The notes: generated by a model not told the origin, from the sequence alone. DNA of 32,228 bases from Thiotrichales bacterium (GCA_027036095.1 JALVTA010000126.1:1-32228); one strand, 5' to 3'. Positions 14,854 to 23,272 are shown, numbered from the stretch's first letter. Translations and numbers: made by a program.

Positions 14854-14864
14854 CGCAAGCGTTT
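14851..14864. promoter_or_regulatory. Palindrome AAACGC-AA-GCGTTT at the sox -35 region
   Basis: Perfect 6-base arms with a 2-base centre overlap the upstream part of the candidate -35. The size and position suit a dimeric transcription-factor site. The regulator is unknown and none is encoded next to it. Confidence 0.45.
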
Positions 14865-14920
14865 TCCCATGCAGGGCCATAGCAATCTTTAATGAAGAAA
14901 TAAAGTTTTGCTTGGGCAGG

Positions 14921-16234
14921 TTAGGCGCCGGCCAGCAGATCGGTCTGACGCTTGAGCTGGTCATGGCGCAGGCGCTCCTGTCCATGCAGTTGCTCCGGGT
15001 CCAGTTCTTTCAACAGGTTATGGGCCTGACGCCAGCGCCCCTTGAGCCAGTTGGCTTCAGCGGCGTAGAGCAGGGCGCGGTTTTTCTGGCCCATGCGGGC
15101 CAGCAGGTCGGCGAGGGCATCGGCGTGCAGGGTGCGCAGGGGCGGAGGGTTGTCCTCAAGCGCCCGGTCGAGCAGGTTCATTGCAGCCTGTGGCTGTTTG
15201 TCAGACAGTGCTCGCGCCAGTTCGAGACGAATGGCCAGGGTGTCCGGATAGCGTCTGACCAGGGCCGCGGCGATGGAGAGGGCCTTGTGAGGCTGAGTCT
15301 GCATGGCGGTCAGCGCACGATTCAGATCCGCCAGCCAGAGTGTGGCCGTGGGGGGGGGAGCCGTGTCCTTCTGTTCCCCTTTGCCTGGCTGGCGGATTCG
15401 CTGTTTGATCACGGAGAGGGGAAGCAGTGGCGGTGGGGTGCCGCGAGGGGCGTGTCGGTATTTCAGTGCTTCCAGCCGGTCTTTGGCGGCGGCGAGGCGG
15501 TGCTGGCTGACCGGGTGGGTGCGCAGGATTTCCGGTATGTCTTTGATGTTTCGCTCGCTGCGCTGATAGAGCAGCTCGAAAAAGTCTGCCATGGCCTCGG
15601 GACGGTAGCCGGCGGCGTACAGCAGTTGCAGCCCCTGTGCGTCGGCTTCGGTTTCGTCACTGCGGCTGTGACTGAGCTGGGCGCGCAGGTTGAGAGCATT
15701 GCCGGCATAGAAGACGGCCATGCCTGCCTGAGGGTCCTGCTGGCCGATCAGTAGGGCGGCCAGTACGGTTGCCAAACTCGTGAGGGTGTCCCGATCCGAA
15801 TGCGCCAGCCGCCGCAGCAGGTGATGCTGGTGAACATGGCCGATTTCGTGGGCGATGACGCCCGCCACCTCATCGGTGGAGTGGGCTGCGAGAATGAGTC
15901 CGGTGTGAATGCCGATGACGCCACCGGGACCGGCGAAGGCATTGATCTCGGGGCTGTCGATCAGCAGGAAGGTGACCGGTTCCGGTGTGTCGGCATACTG
16001 GGCCAGATACTGGCCGAGGCGGGTCAGCCACTGGTTCAGGATCGGATCTTCGATGACGGCATGTCGGTCGTAGAGGGAGCGCAGAAAGCCGAGGCGGAAC
16101 AGTTGGCGCTGCTGCGGGGTAAGTTGCTGGCGGGCCTGGCTGCCCAGATCGGGCAGGGCGGCGGGCAGCGGGGGTGCCAGCAGCGCCAGCACCAGCAGGG
16201 CGATCAGTGCGATGCGTTCAGAACTCGAACGCAT
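14921..16234 (-). CDS. bepA: Periplasmic M48 metalloprotease with TPR repeats (BepA/YfgC-like)
   Basis: BepA-type proteases act in the periplasm on misassembled outer-membrane proteins, notably LptD. The 437-residue protein has a signal peptide (IALIALLVLALLAPPLPAA). The zinc site HEIGH lies at 129-133, with the downstream ETEAD motif at 194-198. GGVIGIHTGLI is the M48 strand before the active site. The C-terminal 170 residues form alpha-helical TPR-like repeats (AALVRRYPDTLAIRLELARAL). A proline-rich linker occurs near 265-290. The start overlaps the pcm-like gene by 17 bases. Assignment to BepA rather than another M48 paralogue rests on the M48-plus-TPR layout. Confidence 0.85.
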   Translation of the reverse strand: MRSSSERIALIALLVLALLAPPLPAALPDLGSQARQQLTPQQRQLFRLGFLRSLYDRHAVIEDPILNQWLTRLGQYLAQYADTPEPVTFLLIDSPEINAFAGPGGVIGIHTGLILAAHSTDEVAGVIAHEIGHVHQHHLLRRLAHSDRDTLTSLATVLAALLIGQQDPQAGMAVFYAGNALNLRAQLSHSRSDETEADAQGLQLLYAAGYRPEAMADFFELLYQRSERNIKDIPEILRTHPVSQHRLAAAKDRLEALKYRHAPRGTPPPLLPLSVIKQRIRQPGKGEQKDTAPPPTATLWLADLNRALTAMQTQPHKALSIAAALVRRYPDTLAIRLELARALSDKQPQAAMNLLDRALEDNPPPLRTLHADALADLLARMGQKNRALLYAAEANWLKGRWRQAHNLLKELDPEQLHGQERLRHDQLKRQTDLLAGA

Positions 16235-16865
16235 CTTCCGGTTCGCAGTGGATGAGCGGCTTCATGTCCGTTTCGAACAGAGCTTCATGCTCATAGTTGT
16301 GCTCTTCCACGCGGGTGATCAGCCAGGTTTCCATCAGCGGGGAGCGGCCGGTGGTGGCAATCATGCGACCACCCAGAGTCAGTTTTTCCAGCATGGCCCG
16401 AGGCACCTCGGCACTGCTGCCGGTAAGGATGATGACGTCATACTGCTCGCCGTCCTGCCAGTCACAGGCCCCGTCGCCCACTTCAAAACGAATGTTGTCG
16501 TAGTCCTTGAGCTTTTCCCGGGCGCTTTCGGACAGGTCGGCGAAATATTCCACCGTGGTGACCGATTTGGCCAGCTGTGCCAGCAGGGCGGTCATGAAGC
16601 CGGAGCCGGTGCCGATTTCCAGCACCTTCTCGCTTTCGTCGATATCCACCGCCTGGAGCATGCGTGCTTCCACCTTGGGTGCCAGCATGATCTGATCGTG
16701 GGGAAGAGGCACTTCCAGGTCCATGTAGGCCAGATCCCGGTGTTCTTCCGGTGCGAAAAGGTGGCGCGGGGTGTCCAGAAACAGTTGCAGCACTTTGGGG
16801 TCCAGCACATCCCAGGGGCGGATCTGCTGCTCAACCATGTTGAAGCGGGCGCGATCGAAATCCAT
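16218..16865 (-). CDS. Protein-L-isoaspartate O-methyltransferase family protein
   Basis: The 215-residue SAM-dependent methyltransferase begins DFDRARFNMVEQQIRPWDVLD. This is the start of the PCMT-family proteins found near tolC in several gammaproteobacteria. The SAM motif VLEIGTGSGFMTALLA is clear, followed by VTTVEYFADL and GDGACDW. It would repair isoaspartyl residues if active. It differs from canonical Pcm in its more acidic C-terminal part (HCEPEDAFEF), so activity is inferred. It is divergent from the HDAC-family gene and coupled to bepA by overlap. Confidence 0.85.
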   Translation of the reverse strand: MDFDRARFNMVEQQIRPWDVLDPKVLQLFLDTPRHLFAPEEHRDLAYMDLEVPLPHDQIMLAPKVEARMLQAVDIDESEKVLEIGTGSGFMTALLAQLAKSVTTVEYFADLSESAREKLKDYDNIRFEVGDGACDWQDGEQYDVIILTGSSAEVPRAMLEKLTLGGRMIATTGRSPLMETWLITRVEEHNYEHEALFETDMKPLIHCEPEDAFEF

Positions 16866-16944
16866 GAATCGGTCCTTGTGCCATCTGATTAAAATTGAAC
16901 GGATTATAGCACTGCCTTCCCGAAGCGGATAAGAGGGTTATGAT

Positions 16945-17856
16945 ATGCCGCCGGTCCACATCTGGTCCCATCCGCTCAGTGAGCTGCACCGCAACTGCAC
17001 GCTGGGGCATCCGGAGTCTCCCGCCCGCTGGCAGCTTGTCAATGAACGGTTGCGGTCGGCCCCGTTCGACACTCTCTGGCACCTGCCTGTCCCGGCAGAG
17101 GTTCAGGTGGTCGAGCGGGCGCATGCCCGGGGTTATGTGGCGGCGCTGCGCCGGCATGTGCCCGAGTCCGGCTGCCGATCGCTGGATGAGGATACCGGAC
17201 TGTCGCCCCGCTCGCTGGAGGCGGCGCTGCATGCCTGTGGCGGTGTGGTGGAGGCGGTCGAGCAGGCCGCTGCCGGAAAACTGCGCCGCGCCTTCTGCCT
17301 GCATCGCCCGCCCGGGCATCATGCAGAACCGGACCGGCCAATGGGTTTCTGCCTGATCAATCATGTGGCGGTTGCCGCGTTGCATGCCGTTGAGGTGCTG
17401 GGTCTGGAAAGGGTGGCGATCGTGGATTTTGACGTCCATCATGGCAATGGCACCGAAACGATGGTGGCCGGTCGTGAGGGCACCCGTTTCTGGTCCAGCT
17501 TTCAGCATCCGTTCTATCCATACAGCGGCATCCCGCCGCTGGCCGACAACTGCATCAGTCTGCCGCTGCCGGCCAGGAGCGATGGGGCGGCCTTCCGCTC
17601 GGTATGGCGGCCGGCGCTTGAGGAGATCGAACGCTGGGCGCCCCGTCTGATTCTGGTCTCGGCCGGCTTTGATGCCCATGCACGCGACCCATTGGGCGGG
17701 CTGGCGCTGCAGCGGGCGGATTTTGCCTGGATGGGGGCGCAGCTGGCCGCTCTGGCCGACACCCATGATGCGCCTGTTGTCTCAGCGCTGGAGGGCGGGT
17801 ATGACCTGGAGGCGCTGAGTGAAAGTGTGGAGGCCTTTCTGCGGGCACAGCTATAA
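16945..17856 (+). CDS. Histone deacetylase family (class II-like) deacetylase
   Basis: The 303-residue protein has the zinc-hydrolase fold shared by HDACs and acetylpolyamine amidohydrolases. The catalytic His pair lies in PPGHHAEPD (125-126). Zinc ligands are D163 and H165 in DFDVHHGNGT and D243 in SAGFDAHARDP. The substrate-loop Gly pattern EGGYDLEAL is near the end. Substrates of bacterial homologues are varied, including acetylated lysines, polyamines and small amides, so the target is left open. The TAA stop lies within a TATAAT hexamer that may serve thiC. Confidence 0.92.
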   Translation: MPPVHIWSHPLSELHRNCTLGHPESPARWQLVNERLRSAPFDTLWHLPVPAEVQVVERAHARGYVAALRRHVPESGCRSLDEDTGLSPRSLEAALHACGGVVEAVEQAAAGKLRRAFCLHRPPGHHAEPDRPMGFCLINHVAVAALHAVEVLGLERVAIVDFDVHHGNGTETMVAGREGTRFWSSFQHPFYPYSGIPPLADNCISLPLPARSDGAAFRSVWRPALEEIERWAPRLILVSAGFDAHARDPLGGLALQRADFAWMGAQLAALADTHDAPVVSALEGGYDLEALSESVEAFLRAQL

Positions 17857-17857
17857 T
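17852..17857 (+). promoter_or_regulatory. Candidate -10 of the thiC leader promoter
   Basis: A perfect TATAAT lies across the HDAC-gene stop codon. Initiation near 17864 would start the transcript about 30 bases before the TPP riboswitch. No good -35 is visible. A hairpin ACGGCC-CCA-GGCCGT (17876-17890) lies between them. Confidence 0.45.
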
Positions 17858-17893
17858 CTGGTCGAAATGACCCGGACGGCCCCAGGCCGTTCA

Positions 17894-17990
17894 CCATCGC
17901 TCGGGGTGCTGCCATCGCCTGTGCGGTGCGCGGCTGAGAGCATACCCGTTGAACCTGACGCCGGTAATGCGGCCGCAGGAAAGCGAGATG
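17894..17990 (+). promoter_or_regulatory. TPP riboswitch (THI element) upstream of thiC
   Basis: All the conserved TPP-aptamer segments occur in order. CGGGGTGCTGCC (from 17902) is followed by GGCTGAGAGCATACCCGTTG (from 17932), GAACCTGACGCCGGTAATGC (from 17951), then GCAGGAAAGCGAG, which closes P1 with CGCT near 17898. It senses thiamine pyrophosphate and should lower thiC expression. No intrinsic terminator lies between it and thiC, so control is probably translational or Rho-dependent. Confidence 0.97.
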
Positions 17991-18039
17991 AAGCGGGCTA
18001 CACGCGACATCTTGCGCGCAACATGAGAAGGAGAAACCG

Positions 18040-19911
18040 ATGAGCGCGCTGCTGGAAATACTGGAAAAGAAAAAACAGGCCTATGTGGAGCCCTTTCCCA
18101 GCTCCCGCAAGATCTATGTGGAGGGGTCCCGTCCCGACATCCGTGTCGGCATGCGGGAGATCGAGCTGAGTGACACGCCCCTGTCAGATGGCACATTCGA
18201 GCCCAATCCGCCGCTGACGGTGTACGACACCTCCGGCCCCTATACGGACCCGGATGCGGACATCGATTTTGAAAAGGGCCTGCCGCCGCTGCGGGCGAAG
18301 TGGATTGAAGAGCGGGGTGACACCGAACAGCTGGCGGACTTTTCCTCCGAATATCATCATGTGCGCCTTGAAGACAGAAAGCTGGAGAAGATCCGCTTTC
18401 CCAATCTGCGGGCGCCGCGTCGGGCAAAGCCCGGTCAGTGTGTCACCCAGCTGGAATACGCCCGCCGCGGCATCATCACGCCGGAGATGGAGTACATCGC
18501 CATTCGCGAGAACTGTCGCCTGCAGGAGATGAAGGCGATGGGGCACATCGTGCGCCAGCATCCGGGGCAGGCACCGTTTGAGATTCCGGAGGAGATTACG
18601 CCGGAGTTCGTGCGTCAGGAGGTGGCGGCGGGCCGTGCGGTGATTCCCGCCAATATCAACCACCCGGAAAGCGAGCCGATGATCATCGGGCGCGCCTTCC
18701 GCACCAAGGTCAACGCCAATATCGGCAACTCCGCCACCACCTCTTCCATCGAGGAGGAGGTGGAGAAGATGATCTGGGCCACCCGCTGGGGGGCGGATAC
18801 GGTGATGGACCTGTCCACCGGTCGCAACATTCACGAAACCCGCGAGTGGATCATCCGCAACTCTCCGGTGCCCATCGGCACGGTGCCCATCTATCAGGCG
18901 CTGGAGAAGGTCAACGGCATCGCCGAGAACCTGACGTGGGAGATCTTCCGCGACACGCTGATCGAGCAGGCGGAGCAGGGGGTGGACTACTTCACCATCC
19001 ATGCCGGCGTGCTGCTGCGCTATGTGCCGCTGACGGCCAACCGTCTGACCGGCATCGTCTCACGGGGCGGCTCCATCATGGCCAAGTGGTGTCTCCACCA
19101 CCACAAGGAAAACTTCCTCTATACCCACTTTGAGGAAATCTGCGAGATCATGAAGGCCTATGACGTCACCTTCTCGCTGGGTGACGGCCTGCGCCCCGGT
19201 TCCATCTATGACGCCAACGACGAAGCCCAGTTCGCCGAGCTGCGCACCCTGGGCGAGCTGACGCAGATCGCCTGGAAGCATGGCGTGCAGGTGATGATCG
19301 AAGGCCCCGGCCATGTGCCCATGCAGATGATCAGGGAGAACATGGACAAGGAGGTGGAGGCGTGCTTCGAAGCGCCCTTCTACACCCTGGGGCCGCTGAC
19401 CACCGACGTGGCGCCCGGCTATGACCACATCACTTCCGCCATCGGCGCGGCGCAGATCGGCTGGTATGGCACCGCCATGCTCTGCTATGTGACACCCAAG
19501 GAGCATCTGGGGCTGCCCAACCGGGACGATGTAAAGGAGGGATTGATCGCCTACAAGATCGCCGCCCACGCCGCCGATCTGGCCAAGGGCTTCCCGGGCG
19601 CGCAGATCCGCGACAATGCCATGTCCAAGGCGCGCTTCGAATTCCGCTGGTATGACCAGTTCAACATCGGCTTCGATCCGGATCGGGCGCGGGAATACCA
19701 TGATGAAACCCTGCCGCGGGAGTCGGCCAAGGTGGCTCACTTCTGTTCCATGTGCGGGCCCAAGTTCTGTTCCATGAAGATTACCCAGGACATTCGCGAC
19801 TATGCGGCCGAGCAGGGCTTCAAGGATCTGGGCGTGGCCGTGGAAGTGGGCATGAAGGCCCAGGCGGAAAAGTTCCGCGAGCAGGGCGGCGAGCTCTATC
19901 TGAAGAAGTAG
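18040..19911 (+). CDS. thiC: Phosphomethylpyrimidine synthase ThiC
   Basis: ThiC is a radical-SAM enzyme that rearranges aminoimidazole ribotide into the HMP-P pyrimidine of thiamine. The 623-residue protein matches proteobacterial ThiC in length. Its [4Fe-4S] motif CxxCxxxxC is C569, C572 and C577 (CSMCGPKFC). Other signatures are SRPDIRVGMREIEL, ALMDLSTG-type VMDLSTGRNIH, MIEGPGHVPMQMI and CYVTPKEHLGLPN. The ATG at 18040 has AAGGAGA nine bases upstream. A TPP riboswitch precedes it and a strong terminator follows, so it is a single-gene unit. Confidence 0.98.
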   Translation: MSALLEILEKKKQAYVEPFPSSRKIYVEGSRPDIRVGMREIELSDTPLSDGTFEPNPPLTVYDTSGPYTDPDADIDFEKGLPPLRAKWIEERGDTEQLADFSSEYHHVRLEDRKLEKIRFPNLRAPRRAKPGQCVTQLEYARRGIITPEMEYIAIRENCRLQEMKAMGHIVRQHPGQAPFEIPEEITPEFVRQEVAAGRAVIPANINHPESEPMIIGRAFRTKVNANIGNSATTSSIEEEVEKMIWATRWGADTVMDLSTGRNIHETREWIIRNSPVPIGTVPIYQALEKVNGIAENLTWEIFRDTLIEQAEQGVDYFTIHAGVLLRYVPLTANRLTGIVSRGGSIMAKWCLHHHKENFLYTHFEEICEIMKAYDVTFSLGDGLRPGSIYDANDEAQFAELRTLGELTQIAWKHGVQVMIEGPGHVPMQMIRENMDKEVEACFEAPFYTLGPLTTDVAPGYDHITSAIGAAQIGWYGTAMLCYVTPKEHLGLPNRDDVKEGLIAYKIAAHAADLAKGFPGAQIRDNAMSKARFEFRWYDQFNIGFDPDRAREYHDETLPRESAKVAHFCSMCGPKFCSMKITQDIRDYAAEQGFKDLGVAVEVGMKAQAEKFREQGGELYLKK

Positions 19912-19934
19912 GCCGTCTGTGCCGTGATGCCTGT

Positions 19935-19967
19935 CACACGCCCGGCCATGCCGGGCGTGTGCGTTTT
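19935..19967 (+). terminator. Intrinsic terminator after thiC
   Basis: CACACGCCCGGC (19935-19946) and GCCGGGCGTGTG (19950-19961) form a perfect 12-bp stem with loop CAT, followed by CGTTTT. A TAAAAT hexamer (19972-19977) soon after may be the -10 of the thrS promoter, but its -35 would be poor. Confidence 0.88.
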
Positions 19968-20011
19968 GGCATAAAATACCGCGATTCACCTGTATCTTGG
20001 AGAGGGTTCCC

Positions 20012-21931
20012 ATGCCTGTGATCACCCTGCCTGACGGCAGCAAACGCGAATACGACCATCCCGTTTCCGCGCTGGATGTGGCCCGTGATATCGGTCCTGG
20101 CCTGGCCAAGGCTACCGTATGCGCCCGGGTCAACGGCCAGCTGCGCGATGCCACCGACCTGATCGACGAGGACGCCGAGCTGGAAATCGTCACCCTCAAG
20201 GACGAGGACGGCGTGCATGTGATGCGCCACTCCTGCGCCCATCTGCTGGGGCATGCCATCAAACAGCTCTATCCCGAGGTGAAGATGGCCATCGGCCCGG
20301 TGATTGAAAATGGCTTCTACTATGACGTGGATGCCCCCTTCAGTCTGACGCCGGACGATCTGGAAAAGATCGAGCAGCGCATGAAGGAGCTGGCCAAGAC
20401 CGACTACGCCGTGGTCAAGAAGATGACGCCACGGCAGGAGGCCATCGACATCTTCACCGCCCGGGGCGAGGACTACAAGCTGGAGCTGATCGAGGACATG
20501 CCGGAGGAGACCGAGTTCGGTCTCTACTACCATCAGGAGTATGTGGACATGTGCCGCGGTCCGCACGTGCCGCGCATAGGGCTGTGCAAGCATTTCAAGC
20601 TCACGTCTCTTGCGGGCGCCTACTGGCGCGGTGACAGCAACAACAAGATGCTGCAGCGCATCTATGGGGTGGCCTTCCCCACCAAGGAGGGGCTGAAGGC
20701 GCATCTGAAGATGCTGGAAGAGGCGGAAAAGCGCGATCACCGCAAGCTGGGCCGCCAGCTGGATCTGTTCCATGTGGAAGACATCGCTCCGGGCATGGCC
20801 TTCTGGCATCCCAAGGGCACCGTGCTGTTCAACACGGTGCAGGACTACATGCGCGAGCAGCTGCGCACAAGCGGTTACGAGGAGATCCGCACGCCGCTGA
20901 TCATGGACCGCAGTCTGTGGGAGAAGTCCGGTCACTGGGACAAGTTCAAGGACAACATGTTCACCACCGAGACGGAGAACCGCGACTATGCGGTCAAGCC
21001 CATGAACTGCCCGGGCCACATTCAGGTGTACAAGCGCAAACTGCACTCCTACCGCGATCTTCCCATCCGGCTAGCGGAGTTCGGGCTGGTGCACCGCAAC
21101 GAGGCCTCCGGCACCCTGCACGGGCTGATGCGGGTGCGCAGCTTCACCCAGGACGATGCCCACATCTTCTGCACAGAGGATCAGATCAAGGACGAAGTGC
21201 AGGGCTGTATCGATCTGGTCTATCGCACCTATGCCGACTTCGGCTTCGACAATATCGAGGTCAAGCTCTCCACCCGGCCGGAGCAGCGTGTGGGCTCCGA
21301 TGAAATCTGGGACAGGGCGGAGGCGGCGCTGGAACAGTGCCTGAAGGATGCCGGTCTGGACTATGAGCTGCAGCCGGGAGAGGGGGCCTTCTACGGGCCC
21401 AAGATCGAATTCTCGCTGCGCGACTGCATCGGCCGGGTGTGGCAGTGCGGCACCATCCAGCTGGACTTCTCCATGCCGGTGCGGCTTGAGGCCACCTATG
21501 TGGGGGCGGACAACGAACGCCACTACCCGGTGATGATCCACCGCGCCATTCTCGGCTCGCTGGAGCGTTTCGTCGGCATTCTCATCGAGCACTACGAGGG
21601 CCGTTTCCCGGCCTGGCTGGCGCCGGTGCAGGTGGTGGTGGCCGCCATCGGCGAAGGGCAGGCGGACTATGCCGGGCAGGTGGCGGATCGGCTCGTAAAA
21701 CAAGGATTTAGAGCCGAGACGGACTTGCGCAACGAGAAGATTGGCTTTAAAATCCGCGAGCACACTTTGCAGCGCGTGCCCTACATCCTTGTCGTAGGTG
21801 ACAAGGAGGTGGAAAGCGGCAGCGTCAACGTGCGCACCCGCGAAGGCGACACCCTCGGCACCATGCCGGTGGAGGCCTTCATCGAGCGGCTGTCGCAGGA
21901 CGTGGCCCGGCTGGGGCGCGTGCAGGCCTGA
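20012..21931 (+). CDS. thrS: Threonyl-tRNA synthetase ThrS
   Basis: The 639-residue class II synthetase begins MPVITLPDGSKREYDHPVSA, the TGS domain. The editing domain follows, with HSCAHLLGHAIKQLYP (the HxxxH zinc-type motif) and MCRGPHVPRIG. The catalytic core has the zinc Cys in MNCPGHIQVY and motif 2 in RSFTQDDAHIFC. The anticodon-binding domain is C-terminal (VPYILVVGDKEVESG). I chose ATG at 20012 because GGAGAGGG lies directly upstream and the N-terminus matches the family. It opens the thrS-infC-rpmI-rplT-pheST-ihfA cluster. Confidence 0.98.
   Translation: MPVITLPDGSKREYDHPVSALDVARDIGPGLAKATVCARVNGQLRDATDLIDEDAELEIVTLKDEDGVHVMRHSCAHLLGHAIKQLYPEVKMAIGPVIENGFYYDVDAPFSLTPDDLEKIEQRMKELAKTDYAVVKKMTPRQEAIDIFTARGEDYKLELIEDMPEETEFGLYYHQEYVDMCRGPHVPRIGLCKHFKLTSLAGAYWRGDSNNKMLQRIYGVAFPTKEGLKAHLKMLEEAEKRDHRKLGRQLDLFHVEDIAPGMAFWHPKGTVLFNTVQDYMREQLRTSGYEEIRTPLIMDRSLWEKSGHWDKFKDNMFTTETENRDYAVKPMNCPGHIQVYKRKLHSYRDLPIRLAEFGLVHRNEASGTLHGLMRVRSFTQDDAHIFCTEDQIKDEVQGCIDLVYRTYADFGFDNIEVKLSTRPEQRVGSDEIWDRAEAALEQCLKDAGLDYELQPGEGAFYGPKIEFSLRDCIGRVWQCGTIQLDFSMPVRLEATYVGADNERHYPVMIHRAILGSLERFVGILIEHYEGRFPAWLAPVQVVVAAIGEGQADYAGQVADRLVKQGFRAETDLRNEKIGFKIREHTLQRVPYILVVGDKEVESGSVNVRTREGDTLGTMPVEAFIERLSQDVARLGRVQA
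21725..21753 (+). promoter_or_regulatory. Candidate internal infC promoter inside thrS
   Basis: TTGCGC (21725-21730), a 17-base spacer and TAAAAT (21748-21753) lie in an AT-richer patch of the GC-rich thrS gene. In E. coli infC promoters also lie inside thrS. The start site would be near 21760, upstream of the terminator-like hairpin at 21937. Confidence 0.4.
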
Positions 21932-21936
21932 ATCTG

Positions 21937-21957
21937 CCCGCCGGATGGCGGGTTTTT
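21937..21957 (+). terminator. Intrinsic terminator or attenuator between thrS and infC
   Basis: CCCGCC (21937-21942), loop GGAT, GGCGGG (21947-21952), then five T residues. It is a compact, well-formed terminator only five bases after the thrS stop and 25 bases before the infC start. It would set the thrS to infC ratio. Confidence 0.8.
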
Positions 21958-21982
21958 GCATCACTGAACGGAGGAACAAGCC

Positions 21983-22534
21983 ATCGCTGTCAGACGAGGA
22001 CGTGGCAGGCCGCCACAAAAGGAAAATCTTCGCAAAGAGCGCATCAATGATGAAATCACCGCGCCGGAAGTCCGCCTGATCGATCAGGACGGCGAGCAGA
22101 AGGGGGTCGTCTCCCTCGAGCAGGCGCGCGAAATGGCACAGGAGGCGGGTCTTGACCTGGTGGAGATCGCGCCTCAGGCGGAACCGCCGGTGTGCCGCAT
22201 CATGGATTACGGCAAGTTCCTCTACCAGAAGCAGAAGAAGCAGCAGGAAGCCCGCAAGAAGGCCAAGCAGGTTCAGGTCAAGGAAGTGAAGTTCCGCCCG
22301 GGAACCGAGGAAGGGGACTATCAGGTAAAACTTCGCAACCTGAAGCGTTTCCTGGAAAAGGGCGATCGGGTCAAGGTGACCATCTGGTTCAGAGGTCGCG
22401 AACTGGCCCATAAGGAACTGGGACTGCGCATGCTCGAACGCGTCCAGCAGGACGTGGAGGAGCTGGGCACCGTCGAGCAGATGCCGAAGATGGAAGGTCG
22501 GCAGATGCACATGATGGTCGTTCCCAAAAAGTAA
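21983..22534 (+). CDS. infC: Translation initiation factor IF-3, starting at AUC
   Basis: IF-3 binds the 30S subunit, blocks 50S joining and rejects non-canonical initiation. The reading frame from ATC at 21983 gives 183 residues, the normal length. It includes the full N-domain (LRKERINDEITAPEVRLID), IAPQAEPPVCRIMDYGKFLY and the C-domain ending QMHMMVVPKK. Upstream, CGGAGGAA (21969-21976) places GGAGG eight bases before the ATC. No in-frame ATG, GTG or TTG occurs until ATG at 22133, which would remove the conserved N-domain. A rare AUU/AUC start is the known autoregulation device of infC. Confidence 0.93.
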   Translation: MAVRRGRGRPPQKENLRKERINDEITAPEVRLIDQDGEQKGVVSLEQAREMAQEAGLDLVEIAPQAEPPVCRIMDYGKFLYQKQKKQQEARKKAKQVQVKEVKFRPGTEEGDYQVKLRNLKRFLEKGDRVKVTIWFRGRELAHKELGLRMLERVQQDVEELGTVEQMPKMEGRQMHMMVVPKK

Positions 22535-22684
22535 GGAAAGGCGCCACGGCGCACTTCCGGCAGCCGCAAGGCTGACTGGAGCAGCTCTCCTCGGTGCTGC
22601 ACAGAAAGAGAAAGGCCGCAGTGATGCGGCATGAGTCCAAACCCGTCGGCATGGGGATGCCGGCCCAATGCGGAGTATCGAAAG
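22535..22684 (+). promoter_or_regulatory. Structured rpmI leader
   Basis: The 150-base gap between infC and rpmI holds several stem-loops in a row: CAGCC-GCAA-GGCTG (22561-22574, a GNRA loop), GCAGC/GCTGC (22581-22600), GCCGCA/TGCGGC (22614-22629) and CGGCAT-GGGG-ATGCCG (22649-22664). Ribosomal protein L20 binds a structured leader of rpmI-rplT in E. coli, so autoregulation is expected here. The actual L20 site is not identified. Confidence 0.45.
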
Positions 22685-22882
22685 ATGCCTAAGATCAAGA
22701 CCAACCGGGGCGCGGCCAAGCGCTTCAAGAAGACTGCAAGCGGGCGCTTCAAGCGCAAGCAATCCCACCTGCGTCACATCCTGACCAAGAAGTCCCCCAA
22801 GCGCAAGCGTCAGCTGCGCAAGATGACACTCGTGCACAAGCACGATGAGGGACTGGTCAAGCAGATGCTGCCGTACGTGTAA
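22685..22882 (+). CDS. rpmI: 50S ribosomal protein L35
   Basis: The 65-residue basic protein reads MPKIKTNRGAAKRFKKTASG from the start, with KRKRQLRK and DEGLVKQMLPY later; this is L35. I chose ATG at 22685 because the product then matches L35 exactly in length. Upstream in-frame sequence lacks L35 character. rplT follows after 12 bases. Confidence 0.97.
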   Translation: MPKIKTNRGAAKRFKKTASGRFKRKQSHLRHILTKKSPKRKRQLRKMTLVHKHDEGLVKQMLPYV

Positions 22883-22894
22883 GGAGGGATTGTC

Positions 22895-23254
22895 ATGGCA
22901 CGAGTCAAAAGGGGCGTGATCGCACGCCGTCGTCACAAGAAGATTCTCAAGCAGGCCAAGGGCTACTACGGCGCACGCCGCAAGGTGTTCCGCGTCGCCC
23001 GTCAGGCGGTGTTCAAGGCTGGCCAGTATGCCTACCGTGACCGCCGTCAGCGCAAGCGTCAGTTCCGCCGTCTGTGGATTGCGCGCATCAACGCCGCAGC
23101 CCGCAGCAACGGCCTGACCTACAGCCGTTTCATCAACGGCCTGTCCAAGGCGGGCATCGCGCTGGATCGCAAGGTGCTGGCCGACATGGCGGTCAACGAC
23201 AAGGCGGCGTTCGCTGCAATGGTGGAGAAGGCCAAGGCCGCTCTGGCAGCCTGA
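22895..23254 (+). CDS. rplT: 50S ribosomal protein L20
   Basis: The 119-residue protein starts MARVKRGVIARRRHKKILKQAKGYYGARRKVFR, the L20 signature, and continues with RRLWIARINAAARSNGLTYS. It is an early assembly protein of the large subunit and, in E. coli, the repressor of its own operon. GGAGG lies upstream. A terminator follows its stop. Confidence 0.98.
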   Translation: MARVKRGVIARRRHKKILKQAKGYYGARRKVFRVARQAVFKAGQYAYRDRRQRKRQFRRLWIARINAAARSNGLTYSRFINGLSKAGIALDRKVLADMAVNDKAAFAAMVEKAKAALAA

Positions 23255-23272
23255 GGCTTTTCCGCCGCGATG

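Noticed and set aside
15345..15360. Run of nine G residues in the bepA-like gene as a phase-variable tract
   Set aside because: The frame is intact and the run falls in a Pro-rich linker codon stretch. A single tract with no sign of variation is not enough.
22133..22534. infC beginning at ATG 22133
   Set aside because: It would lose the conserved N-domain encoded from 21983, which has a well-placed ribosome-binding site and a precedent for a rare start codon.
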